Source: Acidobacteriota bacterium (GTDB lineage Bacteria > Acidobacteriota > Vicinamibacteria > Vicinamibacterales > JACQTH01). From it: a DNA stretch of 40,028 nucleotides. The notes beneath the pieces were generated by a model. It did no database searches, was not told where the DNA came from, and was given only the letters and a program-made list of their open reading frames with translations. The stretch is from positions 1 through 40,028 of the forward strand of contig JACOUA010000141.1 in the NCBI GenBank assembly GCA_016178075.1. The letters are read 5' to 3'. Below are positions 1 through 9,459 of this stretch, in pieces. A program made the position numbers and the translations under genes. Every line of letters starts with the position of its first letter. Positions within the stretch are counted from its first letter, which is position 1.

Positions 1-35
1 ACTGAGAACTACGCTACAGCGAAGTGAAAAACGCT
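1..35. repeat. Partial heptad-repeat element (inverted copy of 25961-25995)
   Basis: The first 35 bases are the exact reverse complement of 25961-25995. They contain one CAGTTCT-type unit (seen as its complement) and a non-heptad module of about 25 bases with the imperfect palindrome AGCG...CGCT. The rest of the element, presumably a heptad array, lies beyond the left edge. Confidence 0.85.
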
Positions 36-105
36 CTAACCATTCGTCCTGCCGGCGTTTTCAGCGCGCGCCGCCGGTGGCGCGCCACCCAAGCTTGGCT
101 ACTGC

Positions 106-111
106 TAAGAT
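106..111 (+). promoter_or_regulatory. Extended -10 box upstream of the amidase
   Basis: TAAGAT preceded by TGC (TGN extended -10) ends 7 bases before the ATG at 119. No Shine-Dalgarno sequence is seen, so a leaderless mRNA starting at or next to the ATG is likely. No clear -35 element is visible. Confidence 0.45.
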
Positions 112-118
112 GCGGGCT

Positions 119-1366
119 ATGAGCGCACGCGACGTGATTCTCAATCTGCGGGAGCTGGCAGCGCTGACCTCGTCGCCCGAAGGCGCGCAGCGCGTGGCGT
201 GGGGGCCAGTGTGGCGCCAGGCGCGCGAGTGGTTCGCCGGCAAATTGAAGGCGATCGGCCTTCAGCCGACGACCGATTCCGCCGGCAACAAGTGGGTCAC
301 CCTCCCGGGCCAGTCGCCCGATACCATCATCATCGGCGGCCATCTCGATTCGGTGCCGAACGGCGGCTGGCTCGACGGCTGTCTTGGCGTCCTTGCGGCG
401 TTCGACGCGCTGCGCACCTATGCCGGCGCGCGACCGGCCGTCACTCTGAAGCTCGTCGACTGGGCCGACGAGGAAGGCGCGAGGTTCGGGCGCAGCCTGC
501 TCGGGTCCTCGGCGGCAGGCGGCAGCCTGAAGGTCGACGATCTCCGCCGCCTGCGGGACAAGGAAGGGACACGGCTCCTCGATGCCCTTCGAGAAAACGG
601 CGTGGAGCCCGATCGGATGCTCGACGCCCAGCGGGAGCTGAAGCAAGTGCCCGCACGGGCCTATCTCGAGCTGCACATCGAGCAGGGGCCGGTCCTCGAG
701 TCGATGAACAAGCCGACCGGCGTCGTCCTGGGCACGTTCGGGGTCGAGCGCAATGTCCTCTGCTTCACCGGGCAGGCGGCCCACTCCGGCTCGACGCCGA
801 TCCCGATGCGACGGGACGCGTTCCTCGCGGCGGCCGAGACCGCGCTGGCCTGCCGCGAGATCGCACGCCGGCGCTCCCGTCCCGGCGCCGGCGTCGTCTG
901 CACGTGCGGCATCGTGAAGGTCGAGCCCGGCATCGTCACGGCCGTGCCGGGCGTGTGCGAGATCTCATTGGATCAACGGGCGCTCGATCCAGCCGTCCTG
1001 GCGCAGATGCTGGCCGAGGCCCATGACGCGGCGGAACGATGCGCGCGCGAGAACAACGTCTCGGTCGAATGGCGACCTCTCTGGCGGATCGAGCCGCGTC
1101 CGTTCGATCCGCGGCTCATCGAGCTGTGCGCGGAGGCCGTTCGCGAGGTCACGGGCGATGCGCCGCGGCTGCCGTCCGGGCCGCTTCACGACGCCGCCGA
1201 GATGGTCCCTCACATGCCGGTGGTGATGATGTTCTGTTTGTCGTCGAACGGGCTGTCGCACTGCAAAGAGGAAGACACGCCGGAGCCCTGTCTGGAGCAG
1301 ACGATCGAGGCGTTCTTGCGGCTGGTGGACAAAACCGTGACGGCCGTTGGCGCCGGACGGCTCTAG
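119..1366 (+). CDS. M20-family Zn amidase (N-carbamoyl-amino-acid hydrolase / allantoate amidohydrolase type)
   Basis: About 415 residues. The family hydrolyses N-carbamoyl-L-amino acids, ureidoglycolate/allantoate or related amides in the cytoplasm with a two-metal centre. Visible motifs are GGHLDSVPNGG (metal His), DGCLGVLAA (bridging Asp), DEEGARFGRS (acidic ligands), ELHIEQGPVLE (metal His), TGQAAHSGSTPIPMRRDA (dimerisation/substrate lid) and a C-terminal SHCKEED (last His ligand). These fit the hydantoinase/carbamoylase branch of M20 rather than a dipeptidase. The start at 119 is preferred over in-frame ATGs at 77 and 110 because homology begins just after it and a -10 box lies 7 bases upstream. 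There is no pyrimidine or hydantoin neighbour, so the substrate is unknown. It is convergent with the kinase gene. Confidence 0.85.
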   Translation: MSARDVILNLRELAALTSSPEGAQRVAWGPVWRQAREWFAGKLKAIGLQPTTDSAGNKWVTLPGQSPDTIIIGGHLDSVPNGGWLDGCLGVLAAFDALRTYAGARPAVTLKLVDWADEEGARFGRSLLGSSAAGGSLKVDDLRRLRDKEGTRLLDALRENGVEPDRMLDAQRELKQVPARAYLELHIEQGPVLESMNKPTGVVLGTFGVERNVLCFTGQAAHSGSTPIPMRRDAFLAAAETALACREIARRRSRPGAGVVCTCGIVKVEPGIVTAVPGVCEISLDQRALDPAVLAQMLAEAHDAAERCARENNVSVEWRPLWRIEPRPFDPRLIELCAEAVREVTGDAPRLPSGPLHDAAEMVPHMPVVMMFCLSSNGLSHCKEEDTPEPCLEQTIEAFLRLVDKTVTAVGAGRL

Positions 1367-1416
1367 CAGCTTCTGTGCGCGCTCCTGGGGTGCTGGGCGG
1401 ATACGGCGGGCCGCCC

Positions 1417-3716
1417 CTACTGCAGCTCCATCCCGCGGCGGCCTTCGAGGATCTCGCGCACGGTCTGGGCGAGCTGAACCGGCGTGAACGGTTTCTGCAG
1501 CACGAGGTTCCCGGGCTCCAAGACGCCGTGGATGGCGAACCGATCGTCAGGGCGGACACGAGCTCCGGCCCGCTCATCCCCGGCATGATGACGTCGGTCA
1601 CCAGGAGATCGATGTGGGTCGACTGATCGTGGCTGATCGCCAGCGCCTCGTTGCCGTCCCTGGCGTTCAGCACGCGATACCCCAGCAGCTCGAGCGACGT
1701 CGTCGTCAGGTACCGGATCGCGTCATCGTCTTCGACCACCAGGATCGTTTCGGTCCCTGACACGCGACGGCTCGGGGGCGCGATGGTCGGACGCTCGATG
1801 ACACCGTCCACACGCGGAAACAGGATGCGGAAGGTCGCGCCACGTCCGGGCTCGCTCTCGACCACGATCTTGCCGCCGCTCTGCTCGACGATGCCGTAGA
1901 CGGTCGCCAGGCCAAGGCCGGTGCCCTTCCCCACTTCCTTCGTTGTGAAGAACGGCTCGAAAATCCTGGCCTTCGTCGCCGGATCCATGCCGATGCCGCT
2001 GTCGCTGACCGCCATCTCGACGAACTGACCGGCAGCCGGTTTCGGGATCGGCGAGTCGTCCGACGCGCCGATGTTCGCGGTCCGAATGGCGAGCAGACCA
2101 CCGCGCGGCATCGCGTCACGCGCGTTGACGACGAGGTTCAGCAGCACCTGCTCGATCTGGTGCGGATCCGCCTTGATCGGCCAGAGATCGGACGCCAGCT
2201 CGAGACGCGTTTCCACGTCTTCGCCAATCAGCCGCGGCCACATCTTTTGCAGGGTTTCGATCGTGTCGTTGAGCGACATGACCTTCGGCTGCAGGAGCTG
2301 TCGCCGGCTGAACGCGAGCAGTTGACGGGTCAGCGCCGCCGCGCGGTCCGCGGCGCCCGTGATTTCGCTGAGATCGCGATGGACCCGCTCGGGCTTGTCC
2401 CGATGCGATTCGAGCGCCTCGCAGTAGCTGAGGATGACGGTCAAGAGGTTGTTGAAGTCGTGCGCGATCCCGCCCGCCAGCCTGCCCACGGCTTCCATCT
2501 TCTGCGACTGGAGTAGCTGTTCCTGGCTGCGGCGAAGCTGAGTCTCCATCCGCTTCCGAGTGGAGAGATCGCTCAGCACGAGCACCAGGCCGTCCATCGC
2601 CGGGCTCGACGCGCGAAGCGGCGCCGCGCAGACGCTGACCGGCACCTCGGTGCCATCCCTCTTCAGGCAGCGTCCTTCGAGATCGGAGACGGAGCTCCCC
2701 TGCAGCACGTCGCGACAGAGCCGCGCAAAGTCCTCGCGATCATCGGGACACGCGAGCGGGTACGGCTGGCCCACGACGTCGTGCACGTTCCAGCCGAACG
2801 TCCGCTCCGCAGCGAGGTTCCACCGCTCGACGATCAATTCCGACGAGAGCGTCGCGATGGCCACGGGTGCCGCATCCAGGATCGCGTTCAGCATCCGGTT
2901 GCTGGACACCAGCTCCTGCTCGACCAGCTTGAGCTCGGAGATGTCGCTGACCATCGCCAGCGCTCCCGAGAACTCGCCGCTCTCCGCCCAAATCGGGCTC
3001 GTGGCCACGAGCGTCCAGACCGTACGCCCGCCACGTCGCCACAGCCGGAACTCGCGCTGCTGCGCGACATCTTTGCGCAGCCGTTCCATCTGATGCACGG
3101 CCGCGGCGCGCTCTTCGGGATGGACGAAATCCAGGAACGACCGCCCCAGCATCTGACTCGGCTTGATGCCGAGGATCGCCGCCATTCGATGGTTGACGTA
3201 CGTCGTGCGCCCGTCGACGTCCATCGCCCAGATGCCGTCATGCGCCGTCTCGACGATGCGCCTGTAGAGCACCTCGCGCTCGCGGAACGCGGTTTCGGCC
3301 GCCGCCCGGTCGACCGCGTGCCGAATGGCGCGTCCGAGGTGCGATTCGAGCAGCCCTTTTTCGACGTAGTCCGCCGCGCCCTCGGCCAGCGCCGCGCGAT
3401 CGAGATGGTCGTCGCCGAAGCCGGTGAGCATCACGATTGGCCTGCGGCAGCCCTCCCGCCGCGCGCCGCGGATGAGCTCGAGGCCGTCGCCCCCCGGCAG
3501 GCGATAGTCGACCAAGTAGACGTCGTGCCGATTGCTCGTGAGCGCGGCGAGCCCCGCGCTGAAGTTGTTCCGAACCTCGAGCGCGTACTCGAGATTGAAA
3601 TCCGAGAGGGCGGCCTCGATGAGATAAGGGGCCTGAGGGTCGTCGTCGATGAGGCAGAGCTTGATCGGTCGTCGCGCGAGCTGGGGATCCCGCGAGACGG
3701 TCATCGTCTGTAGCAT
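1417..3716 (-). CDS. Hybrid sensor histidine kinase REC-PAS-PAS-HisKA-HATPase-REC, last REC frameshifted
   Basis: Orphan cytoplasmic phosphorelay kinase with no transmembrane segment. An N-terminal receiver (residues ~18-135) has the acidic pocket DDD at 24-26, acceptor Asp70 in [10 protein letters not shown], Thr98 and a Lys near 118. Two PAS domains follow (~150-265 and ~272-385). The H-box [12 protein letters not shown] has its His near 419, the N-box [14 protein letters not shown] is near 529 and the G-box [13 protein letters not shown] near 597. A second receiver starts near 655 with Asp near 708 ([14 protein letters not shown]). Just after GPEL (about 1541-1560) the frame is lost. The normal family ending, with HGVLEPG and LQKPFTP, continues in another frame to a stop at 1417. 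Roughly 49 bases, encoding the conserved SGY segment, appear to be missing. Without correction the frame runs on to 1149, antisense to the amidase. It may be a real loss or an assembly error. The DNA target or partner regulator is not in the window. Confidence 0.85.
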
Positions 3717-3735
3717 TCCGGCGTCCTACCCCGTC

Positions 3736-3741
3736 GTTATA
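3736..3741 (-). promoter_or_regulatory. Possible -10 box of the histidine kinase
   Basis: TATAAC on the minus strand, 19 bases upstream of the kinase ATG. The remainder of the 288-base kinase-era spacer (3717-4004) shows no RNA gene, repeat or additional reading frame that I can support. Confidence 0.35.
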
Positions 3742-4004
3742 CAAAGATCGGACCTGCCGCAGACTCATCCGCGAATCAGGCCGAAAAGCCACGGGACTCC
3801 GACACACCGGCGCCGAGTGCGACATAAAAGTGCATGAAGGTATACAAGGGCGCGCCGATAGGCACAGCCATCAACCGCGCATCGATGGCGAAAGGCGTGA
3901 AGGGTGAACGACAGGTCGACGCGTTCCGCGTCAATCGGCCGACTCGGCCTGTTTCGAAATTGTTCGTGAAAAAACGAGAATGTACGTGCGCTGCTGCGAG
4001 CACC

Positions 4005-4910
4005 TTAGCGTGACCCGCGGATCCCGATACCGTTGAGCGCGCGTGCGTCTTCGCGCCAGCCTTCCCTCACCTTGACCCGCAGATCGAGATAGACGCGGGC
4101 GCCGAAGAACCGTTCCAGCTCGAGGCGTGCCGCCGTTCCGATCTGCTTGATGCCGTGGCCGCGCCGGCCGACGACGATTGGCTTTTGCGACGAGCGCTCG
4201 ACCAGAATCGAGCAAAAGATCCGAAGCAGGCCGCGCTCCTCGTCTCCTGACGGTGCTGTCTCCTCGAATTGATCCACCACGACCGCCGTCGTGAACGGCA
4301 GCTCGTCGTGGGTATAGGCGAGCACCTGTTCCCGGACCATCTCGGCCGCGAAGAATTGCTCGGGCTGGTCCGTGAGCGTGTCGCTCGGGTACAGAGGCTC
4401 ACTCTCCGGCAGCCGATCCAGCAGCACGCGCTCCAGGCGATCGACGTTGTCGCCCGTCAAGGCGGACACCGGAACGATGTCGGCGAATTCGTGCAGCCGC
4501 CGGTAGGAATCGATGAGCGGCAAGAGGGACGGCTTGGAGATGAGGTCAATCTTGTTCAGGATCAGCACGACCGGCGCCTTCACGCGATCGAGAAGGTCGA
4601 GCACGAATCGATCGCCTTTACCCGCGGACGCGTGCGAGTCGGTGACCAGCCCGACCACGTCCGCCTGCGCCATGCTCTCGACAGCCGCATCCACCATCCG
4701 GACGTTCATGCGATGCAGCGGACGATGAATTCCGGGCGTATCGATGAAGATCGCCTGGCCCTCCGGGTAGTTGCGCACGCCCAGGATCCTCGTGCGAGTC
4801 GTTTGTGGCTTCTCCGAGACGATGGCCAGCTTCGTTCCGACGAGCCGGTTCAGCAGCGTCGACTTTCCGGCGTTCGGACGGCCTATCAGGCTCACAAATC
4901 CGGTCTTCAC
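4005..4910 (-). CDS. era: GTPase Era
   Basis: 301 residues, the normal length. Era is a GTP-binding chaperone of 30S ribosome assembly that binds the 3' end of 16S rRNA. The GTPase domain has G1 GRPNAGKST (residues 10-18), G2 TTRTR, G3 DTPGIH and G4 NKID. The C-terminal KH domain carries VGRRGHGIKQIGTAAR, followed by the family-typical tail FGARVYLDLRVKVREGWR. It is the last gene of the phoH-ybeY-corC-era operon and its ATG overlaps the preceding stop by 4 bases (4907-4910), implying translational coupling. Grouping with ybeY (16S rRNA maturation) is functionally coherent. Confidence 0.97.
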   Translation of the reverse strand: MKTGFVSLIGRPNAGKSTLLNRLVGTKLAIVSEKPQTTRTRILGVRNYPEGQAIFIDTPGIHRPLHRMNVRMVDAAVESMAQADVVGLVTDSHASAGKGDRFVLDLLDRVKAPVVLILNKIDLISKPSLLPLIDSYRRLHEFADIVPVSALTGDNVDRLERVLLDRLPESEPLYPSDTLTDQPEQFFAAEMVREQVLAYTHDELPFTTAVVVDQFEETAPSGDEERGLLRIFCSILVERSSQKPIVVGRRGHGIKQIGTAARLELERFFGARVYLDLRVKVREGWREDARALNGIGIRGSR

Positions 4911-6160
4911 ACCTCTTTCGCCTCCGCCGCGGGCTGACGAGCGATCCGCACCCGGGTGATTCGCCGGCGCTCGGCTTCGAGAATCTCGACGCTCAGGCCG
5001 TCGAGATCGAACCTCTCGCCGACGGCAGGCACGCGGCCCAGCTTGGCGAGCAGAAACCCGCCGACCGTCTCGAAGCCTTCGCCTTCAATCGTGACGTCCA
5101 GCCGCTCGGCGACCTTGTCGACATCGACCTTGCCGCTGACGGAGAGCGAGCCATCCGGCTGCTCCGTGATAGGTTCCGTCTCGACGTCGTACTCGTCGCG
5201 AATCTCGCCGACGATTTCCTCCAGGACATCCTCGAGCGTGACCAGTCCGGCTGTTCCGCCGTACTCGTCCACGACAATGGCAATCTGGATCTGCTGCCGC
5301 TGGAATTCTTTCAGCAGCTCGGCCACCCGCTTCGTCTCCGGCACGACGTGCGCCGGGCGAATGAGCGGCGCAATCGATCCCCCCGGGCCGCTCGATGCCG
5401 CGGGAGGGAGCAGGATCACATCCTTCACGAACACGAAGCCGACGATGTTGTCGAGGCCGTCGCGGTACGCCGGAAAACGGGAGTATTCCTGCTCGGCGAC
5501 CAGCGCGCGGAGCTGGTCGATCGTGGCGTCGGCCTGGATCGCCACGATGTCCGGCCGGGGCGTCATCACCTCTCTGACCAGCGTGTCGCCGAATTCGACG
5601 ATGGACCGCAGCAACCGGCGCTCCTCGCGGTCGATGTCCGGCGGCGCGGGCGCGTCCGCCGCCGGCGGCGCGCCGCCGGCCGGCGGCTCGGTATCGTCGG
5701 CCGCGGCCAGCACGGCGCGGTCACGCCGCACGCCGGTCAGCAGCTTCAAAAGCGGCAGGATCAAGGGGCGAATCGCTCCGGCGATGACGTTGAAGGAAGG
5801 CAGCAGCGCTTCGAAGACCGCCTCCGGATTCCGTCGAATGACGAATGTCGGCAGCAGGTGCTCGCAGACCACGATGAAGGCCACCGTCGCCAGAATGAGC
5901 CCCGCCAGGGCGTGGAGCGTGCCGGCGCCGATGAGGCCTGCCATGAGGACCATCGCGCAGGCGGACGCGACGGCAATGAGCAGCCGGACGGGAATGAACA
6001 ACTCGAGCGGATCGTTCAGATACCGATCCATCCCTTGAATCCGGCCGCTCCGCTCGGCCAGCAGCCGCAGCGAGAGCCGCATCAGCGCGCTGAAGGCCGC
6101 CTCGATCGTTCCGAGGTACACCGTCGCGCAGCCGAGCAGGAAGAGCGCCAGCGGCGTCAT
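4907..6160 (-). CDS. CNNM/CorC-HlyC family membrane transporter-like protein with CBS pair
   Basis: 417 residues. The N-terminal DUF21/CNNM membrane domain has several hydrophobic segments (residues ~1-20, ~60-110, ~125-155). A Pro/Ala-rich linker follows (~172-195), then a CBS pair (~205-320) with VMTPRPDIVAI and YSRFPAYRDGLDNIVGFVFV. The C-terminal CorC_HlyC domain (~335-417) contains GGFLLAKLGRVPAVGERF. Family members are linked to Mg2+/Co2+ efflux or to membrane-bound nucleotide sensing; the ion specificity cannot be read from sequence. Four-base overlaps with ybeY upstream and era downstream place it inside one transcription unit, the common bacterial order ybeY-corC-era. Confidence 0.9.
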   Translation of the reverse strand: MTPLALFLLGCATVYLGTIEAAFSALMRLSLRLLAERSGRIQGMDRYLNDPLELFIPVRLLIAVASACAMVLMAGLIGAGTLHALAGLILATVAFIVVCEHLLPTFVIRRNPEAVFEALLPSFNVIAGAIRPLILPLLKLLTGVRRDRAVLAAADDTEPPAGGAPPAADAPAPPDIDREERRLLRSIVEFGDTLVREVMTPRPDIVAIQADATIDQLRALVAEQEYSRFPAYRDGLDNIVGFVFVKDVILLPPAASSGPGGSIAPLIRPAHVVPETKRVAELLKEFQRQQIQIAIVVDEYGGTAGLVTLEDVLEEIVGEIRDEYDVETEPITEQPDGSLSVSGKVDVDKVAERLDVTIEGEGFETVGGFLLAKLGRVPAVGERFDLDGLSVEILEAERRRITRVRIARQPAAEAKEV

Positions 6161-6639
6161 GTTCGTTCCGTCAACGAGTGGGCGAGCCCGCCGCGCCGGC
6201 GCAGCCGACGCTCCACTCGGGCCATCTCACCGGGATCGCGCTCGTGATCGTAGCCCAGAAGGTGCAGCAGCCCGTGAAGCGCGAGGACGCGAAGCTCCGT
6301 GCGGACCGAGTGGCCCAGCTCCCGGGCCTGGCGGCGCGCGGTGTCGAGACTGATGGCCACGTCTCCAAGGTGACTGTCTCTCTGCGAGGTGCGGCGCGGC
6401 CCCGTAAAGCTCAGTGCGGGGAATGAGAGAACGTCGGTTGAACGATCGAGCCGCCGGTAGCGGCGATTGAGGCTTCGGATCTGCCCATCGGTGATGAGGG
6501 CGAGCGTGACCGTTCCTCGCACCTGTGGGGGCGCGACCTGCGCGAGCCAGCGCGACAGCCCAGCCGTGCGCACGCGGACACCCAGCCCGTCCGTCACAGC
6601 GACACGGAGCCGTGCCGGCCGATCACGAACCTTCTCCAC
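6157..6639 (-). CDS. ybeY: Endoribonuclease YbeY (rRNA maturation factor)
   Basis: 160 residues, a normal length. YbeY is a Zn-dependent endoribonuclease needed for 16S rRNA 3'-end processing and ribosome quality control. The signature ALHGLLHLLGYDHERD supplies the three metal-binding histidines in the HxxxHxxxxxH pattern, and LNRRYRRLDRSTDVLSFP is the conserved upstream block. It overlaps phoH by 17 bases at its 5' end and the CorC-like gene by 4 bases at its 3' end. Confidence 0.96.
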   Translation of the reverse strand: MEKVRDRPARLRVAVTDGLGVRVRTAGLSRWLAQVAPPQVRGTVTLALITDGQIRSLNRRYRRLDRSTDVLSFPALSFTGPRRTSQRDSHLGDVAISLDTARRQARELGHSVRTELRVLALHGLLHLLGYDHERDPGEMARVERRLRRRGGLAHSLTERT

Positions 6640-7585
6640 TGCCGCCGTTCGAGTAGGCCTCGTAGGCCTTGACGATCTGCTGCACGACCCGAGCCCGGAC
6701 GACGTCGCGCTGGTCGAAATACACGAAGGACACGCCCTCGACCCGCGACACGACCTTCATGGCCTCGACGAGCCCCGAGATCCGGCCCGCCGGCAGATCG
6801 ATCTGCGTGATGTCGCCCGTCACGACCGCCTTCGATCCGAACCCGAGGCGCGTCAGGAACATCTTCATCTGCTCGGGCGTCGTGTTCTGCGCTTCGTCCA
6901 GGATGACGAAGCTGTCGTTGAGCGTCCGGCCGCGCATGAAGGCCAGCGGCGCGATCTCGATCGTGCCGCGATCCAGCAGCCGCTCTACGCGATCGGCTTC
7001 CATCATGTCGTAGAGCGCGTCGTAGAGGGGCCGGAGGTACGGATTCACCTTCTCCTGCACGTCGCCGGGCAGGAACCCGAGCTTCTCACCGGCCTCGACG
7101 GCCGGCCGAGCCAGGATGATGCGGCTCACCCGCTTGGCCACGAGCCACGCGACCGCCTGGGCCATCGCGAGATACGTTTTCCCCGTTCCTGCAGGACCTA
7201 TCCCGAACACCACGTCGTGCTGGTCGATCGCATCGAGGTAGCGCCGCTGGTTGATGCTCTTCGGCGCGACCTGCCGGCGTCCGGCCGGCCGCAGGCTGTT
7301 CTTCACGAAATAGTCCCGCAGCTCCACCTCCTCGTCCTGCTGCACGAGCTGGGACGCCGTCTTCACGTCACCCTTCGAGAGCTCGTAGCCCTCTTTCATG
7401 AGCGTGCCGAGCTGCTCGACGATGCGTTCGACTTTGGAGATGCCGGACGGATCGCCGTCGACCAGCAGATCGTGGCCCTGCGTGCGGATTCGAACATTGA
7501 GGAGAGACTCAAGATACTTGAGGTTTTCGTCGTACGACCCGAACAGGGTTTGGGTTCCTTCTTCGGGAACCGAGATGCGGCGCAT
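6623..7585 (-). CDS. phoH: PhoH-family ATPase (PhoH-like protein)
   Basis: 320 residues, the normal length for the PhoH-like (YbeZ) subgroup. The Walker A is GPAGTGKTYLAMAQAV and the Walker B is FVILDEAQNTTPEQMKMFLTR. The N-terminal ~110 residues hold a KH-like region (LLNVRIRTQGHDLLVDGD). YbeZ-type PhoH proteins work with YbeY in RNA processing, which matches the 17-base overlap with ybeY. It is the first gene of the operon. A promoter at 7633-7662 precedes it, and AAGGAG at 7604-7609 lies rather far (about 18 bases) from the ATG at 7585. Confidence 0.95.
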   Translation of the reverse strand: MRRISVPEEGTQTLFGSYDENLKYLESLLNVRIRTQGHDLLVDGDPSGISKVERIVEQLGTLMKEGYELSKGDVKTASQLVQQDEEVELRDYFVKNSLRPAGRRQVAPKSINQRRYLDAIDQHDVVFGIGPAGTGKTYLAMAQAVAWLVAKRVSRIILARPAVEAGEKLGFLPGDVQEKVNPYLRPLYDALYDMMEADRVERLLDRGTIEIAPLAFMRGRTLNDSFVILDEAQNTTPEQMKMFLTRLGFGSKAVVTGDITQIDLPAGRISGLVEAMKVVSRVEGVSFVYFDQRDVVRARVVQQIVKAYEAYSNGGSGEGS

Positions 7586-7632
7586 CGAGTGGTTGGCCTG
7601 TATCTCCTTTTATGACAATGAGTTACATCGAC

Positions 7633-7662
7633 ACCTTAGCACGAGTGTCCGGCGCCGGTCAA
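7633..7662 (-). promoter_or_regulatory. Sigma70-like promoter for phoH-ybeY-corC-era
   Basis: On the minus strand TTGACC (7657-7662) and TAAGGT (7633-7638, preceded by TGC) are separated by 18 bases. The -10 box lies about 47 bases upstream of the phoH start, just after the aspS stop. This is the best-formed -35/-10 pair I see in the window. Confidence 0.55.
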
Positions 7663-7680
7663 GGCTGGCGATGCGACGGG

Positions 7681-9450
7681 TCAGCGGTCCGTCAGATGCA
7701 GCTCGCGGAGTTGGCGAGGTGACACCTCTGACGGCGCGCCGGCCATGAGGTCGACCGCGGCCGCGGTCTTGGGAAAAGCGATCACCTCGCGAATGGATGT
7801 TTCGCCCGCCAGGAGCGCCACCATCCGGTCGAGGCCGAACGCGATGCCGCCGTGCGGCGGCGTCCCGTACTCCAGCGCCTCGAGAAAGAACCCGAACCGA
7901 AGTTTGGCTTCCTCGTCGCTAATGTTGAGCAGCCGGAAGATTCGCTTCTGAAGCGAGGCGTCGTGGATCCGGATGCTGCCGCCCGCGATCTCCCAGCCGT
8001 TCAACACGAGGTCGTAGATCTTCCCGTGTACTTTCCCGGGCTCACGGTCGAGCCGGTCGAGGTCCTCGTCGAGCGGCGCGGTGAACGGATGTTGAACCGA
8101 GTCCCAGCGCTTGTCGTCCTCGTTCCATTCGAACAGCGGAAAATCCACGATCCACTCGATTGCGAAATTGTCGCGCGCCATAAGGCCTTCCTTCTTACCG
8201 AGCACCAGGCGGAGCGCGCCGAGCCCCTTTGAGGTCGCGTCGGCTCCGCCCGCGGCCATCAGGAGTAGGTCGCCCGCGCCGGCGCCCACCTTTTCGAGCG
8301 CAGCCCTGATCGTCATTTCACCCGCGGTCTTCAGCGCGGAGCTTTGAACCGTGCCGTCAGCGTTCAGCCGTGCAGACACGAGCGCCTGAAGCCCATTCTG
8401 CTTCGCCTGCTCGGCAAGCTCGTCCAGTTCGCGTCTCGAGTACCGCGCCCCCCTTGACACGACAAGCCCGCGGACGACCCCGCCGGACGCGGCGGCCGAT
8501 CGGAACAGCTCGAACGAAGACTCGCGAAACACGCCGGTGACATCCTCGATCGCCATCCCGAAGCGCAGGTCGGGCTTGTCCGACCCGTAACGCGCGATCG
8601 CGTCAGCGTACGGCACGCGCTGAAACGGCACGGCCAGATCGACGCCGACCTCCTTGAACACTTCGCGCATCAGCGGCTCCACGATCCCGAAGACCAGCTC
8701 GCGCGAGGCGAACGCCATCTCGACGTCAACCTGCGTGAATTCGGGCTGGCGGTCGGCCCTCAGGTCCTCGTCCCTGAAACAGCGGACGATCTGGAAGTAG
8801 CGGTCCATGCCCGAGATCATCAGGAGCTGCTTGAAGATCTGCGGTGACTGGGGCAGCGCGTAGAACTCCCCCGGATGCACGCGGCTCGGCACGAGATAGT
8901 CGCGCGCCCCTTCGGGGGTCGATTTGGTCAGGACTGGCGTCTCGATCTCCCAGAATCCCTGCGAATCGAAGTGGCGGCGGATCGCCTGCGCGACACGGTG
9001 CCGAAGCCGCAGGTTCGCGTGCATCGCCGGACGCCGCAGGTCGAGATAACGGTAGCGAAGCCGGATGTCTTCCGAGACCGCCGTTTCGTCGGTGATGGAA
9101 AACGGCGGTGTTTTGGCTTCATTGAGGATCCGGATCTCGGCAGCGACGAGCTCGATATCGCCGGTGGCGAGCTTCGGATTCCGTGTCTCTGCGGACCGGC
9201 GCTGCACGACCCCCCGCACACCAACCACGAATTCCGATCGGATTTGCTTCGCCCGCTCGAGCCTCGCCTCATCGTCCCGCACGATGACCTGCGTTATGCC
9301 GTCGCGATCGCGCAGGTCGACGAAGACGAGCGACCCCAGATCGCGCACGCGATGCGCCCAGCCCAGGAGGATCGCCTCGGTGCCGACGTCGCTGTCGCGC
9401 AGGACGCCGCAGGTGTGGGTTCGCCGCCAGGATCCGAGCGGTTCTGCCAT
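7681..9450 (-). CDS. aspS: Aspartyl-tRNA synthetase
   Basis: 589 residues, bacterial-type class IIb AspRS. The N-terminal OB anticodon-binding domain has [19 protein letters not shown]. Class II motif 2 is [18 protein letters not shown] and motif 3 is [15 protein letters not shown], with the bacterial GAD insertion in the middle (~290-420). The residue in RDLGS is Leu, as in E. coli and other discriminating enzymes, whereas several non-discriminating enzymes have His there. I therefore lean to discriminating, with low confidence. It follows hisS by 9 bases, so the two synthetases are probably co-transcribed. Confidence 0.97.
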   Translation of the reverse strand: MAEPLGSWRRTHTCGVLRDSDVGTEAILLGWAHRVRDLGSLVFVDLRDRDGITQVIVRDDEARLERAKQIRSEFVVGVRGVVQRRSAETRNPKLATGDIELVAAEIRILNEAKTPPFSITDETAVSEDIRLRYRYLDLRRPAMHANLRLRHRVAQAIRRHFDSQGFWEIETPVLTKSTPEGARDYLVPSRVHPGEFYALPQSPQIFKQLLMISGMDRYFQIVRCFRDEDLRADRQPEFTQVDVEMAFASRELVFGIVEPLMREVFKEVGVDLAVPFQRVPYADAIARYGSDKPDLRFGMAIEDVTGVFRESSFELFRSAAASGGVVRGLVVSRGARYSRRELDELAEQAKQNGLQALVSARLNADGTVQSSALKTAGEMTIRAALEKVGAGAGDLLLMAAGGADATSKGLGALRLVLGKKEGLMARDNFAIEWIVDFPLFEWNEDDKRWDSVQHPFTAPLDEDLDRLDREPGKVHGKIYDLVLNGWEIAGGSIRIHDASLQKRIFRLLNISDEEAKLRFGFFLEALEYGTPPHGGIAFGLDRMVALLAGETSIREVIAFPKTAAAVDLMAGAPSEVSPRQLRELHLTDR

Positions 9451-9459
9451 GTGCCGAGC

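Noticed and set aside
1149-1416. Extension of the histidine kinase reading to 1149
   Set aside because: The residues after the frameshift are Arg/Ser/Pro-rich noise and overlap the amidase antisense. The family ending is found in another frame, stopping at 1417.
3717-4004. tRNA or small RNA in the kinase-era spacer
   Set aside because: I found no cloverleaf, CCA end or strong hairpin; only a weak -10 box is visible.
4805-6247. 480-residue plus-strand open frame over the CorC-like gene
   Set aside because: It has no family features and lies opposite a gene tied to its neighbours by 4-base overlaps.
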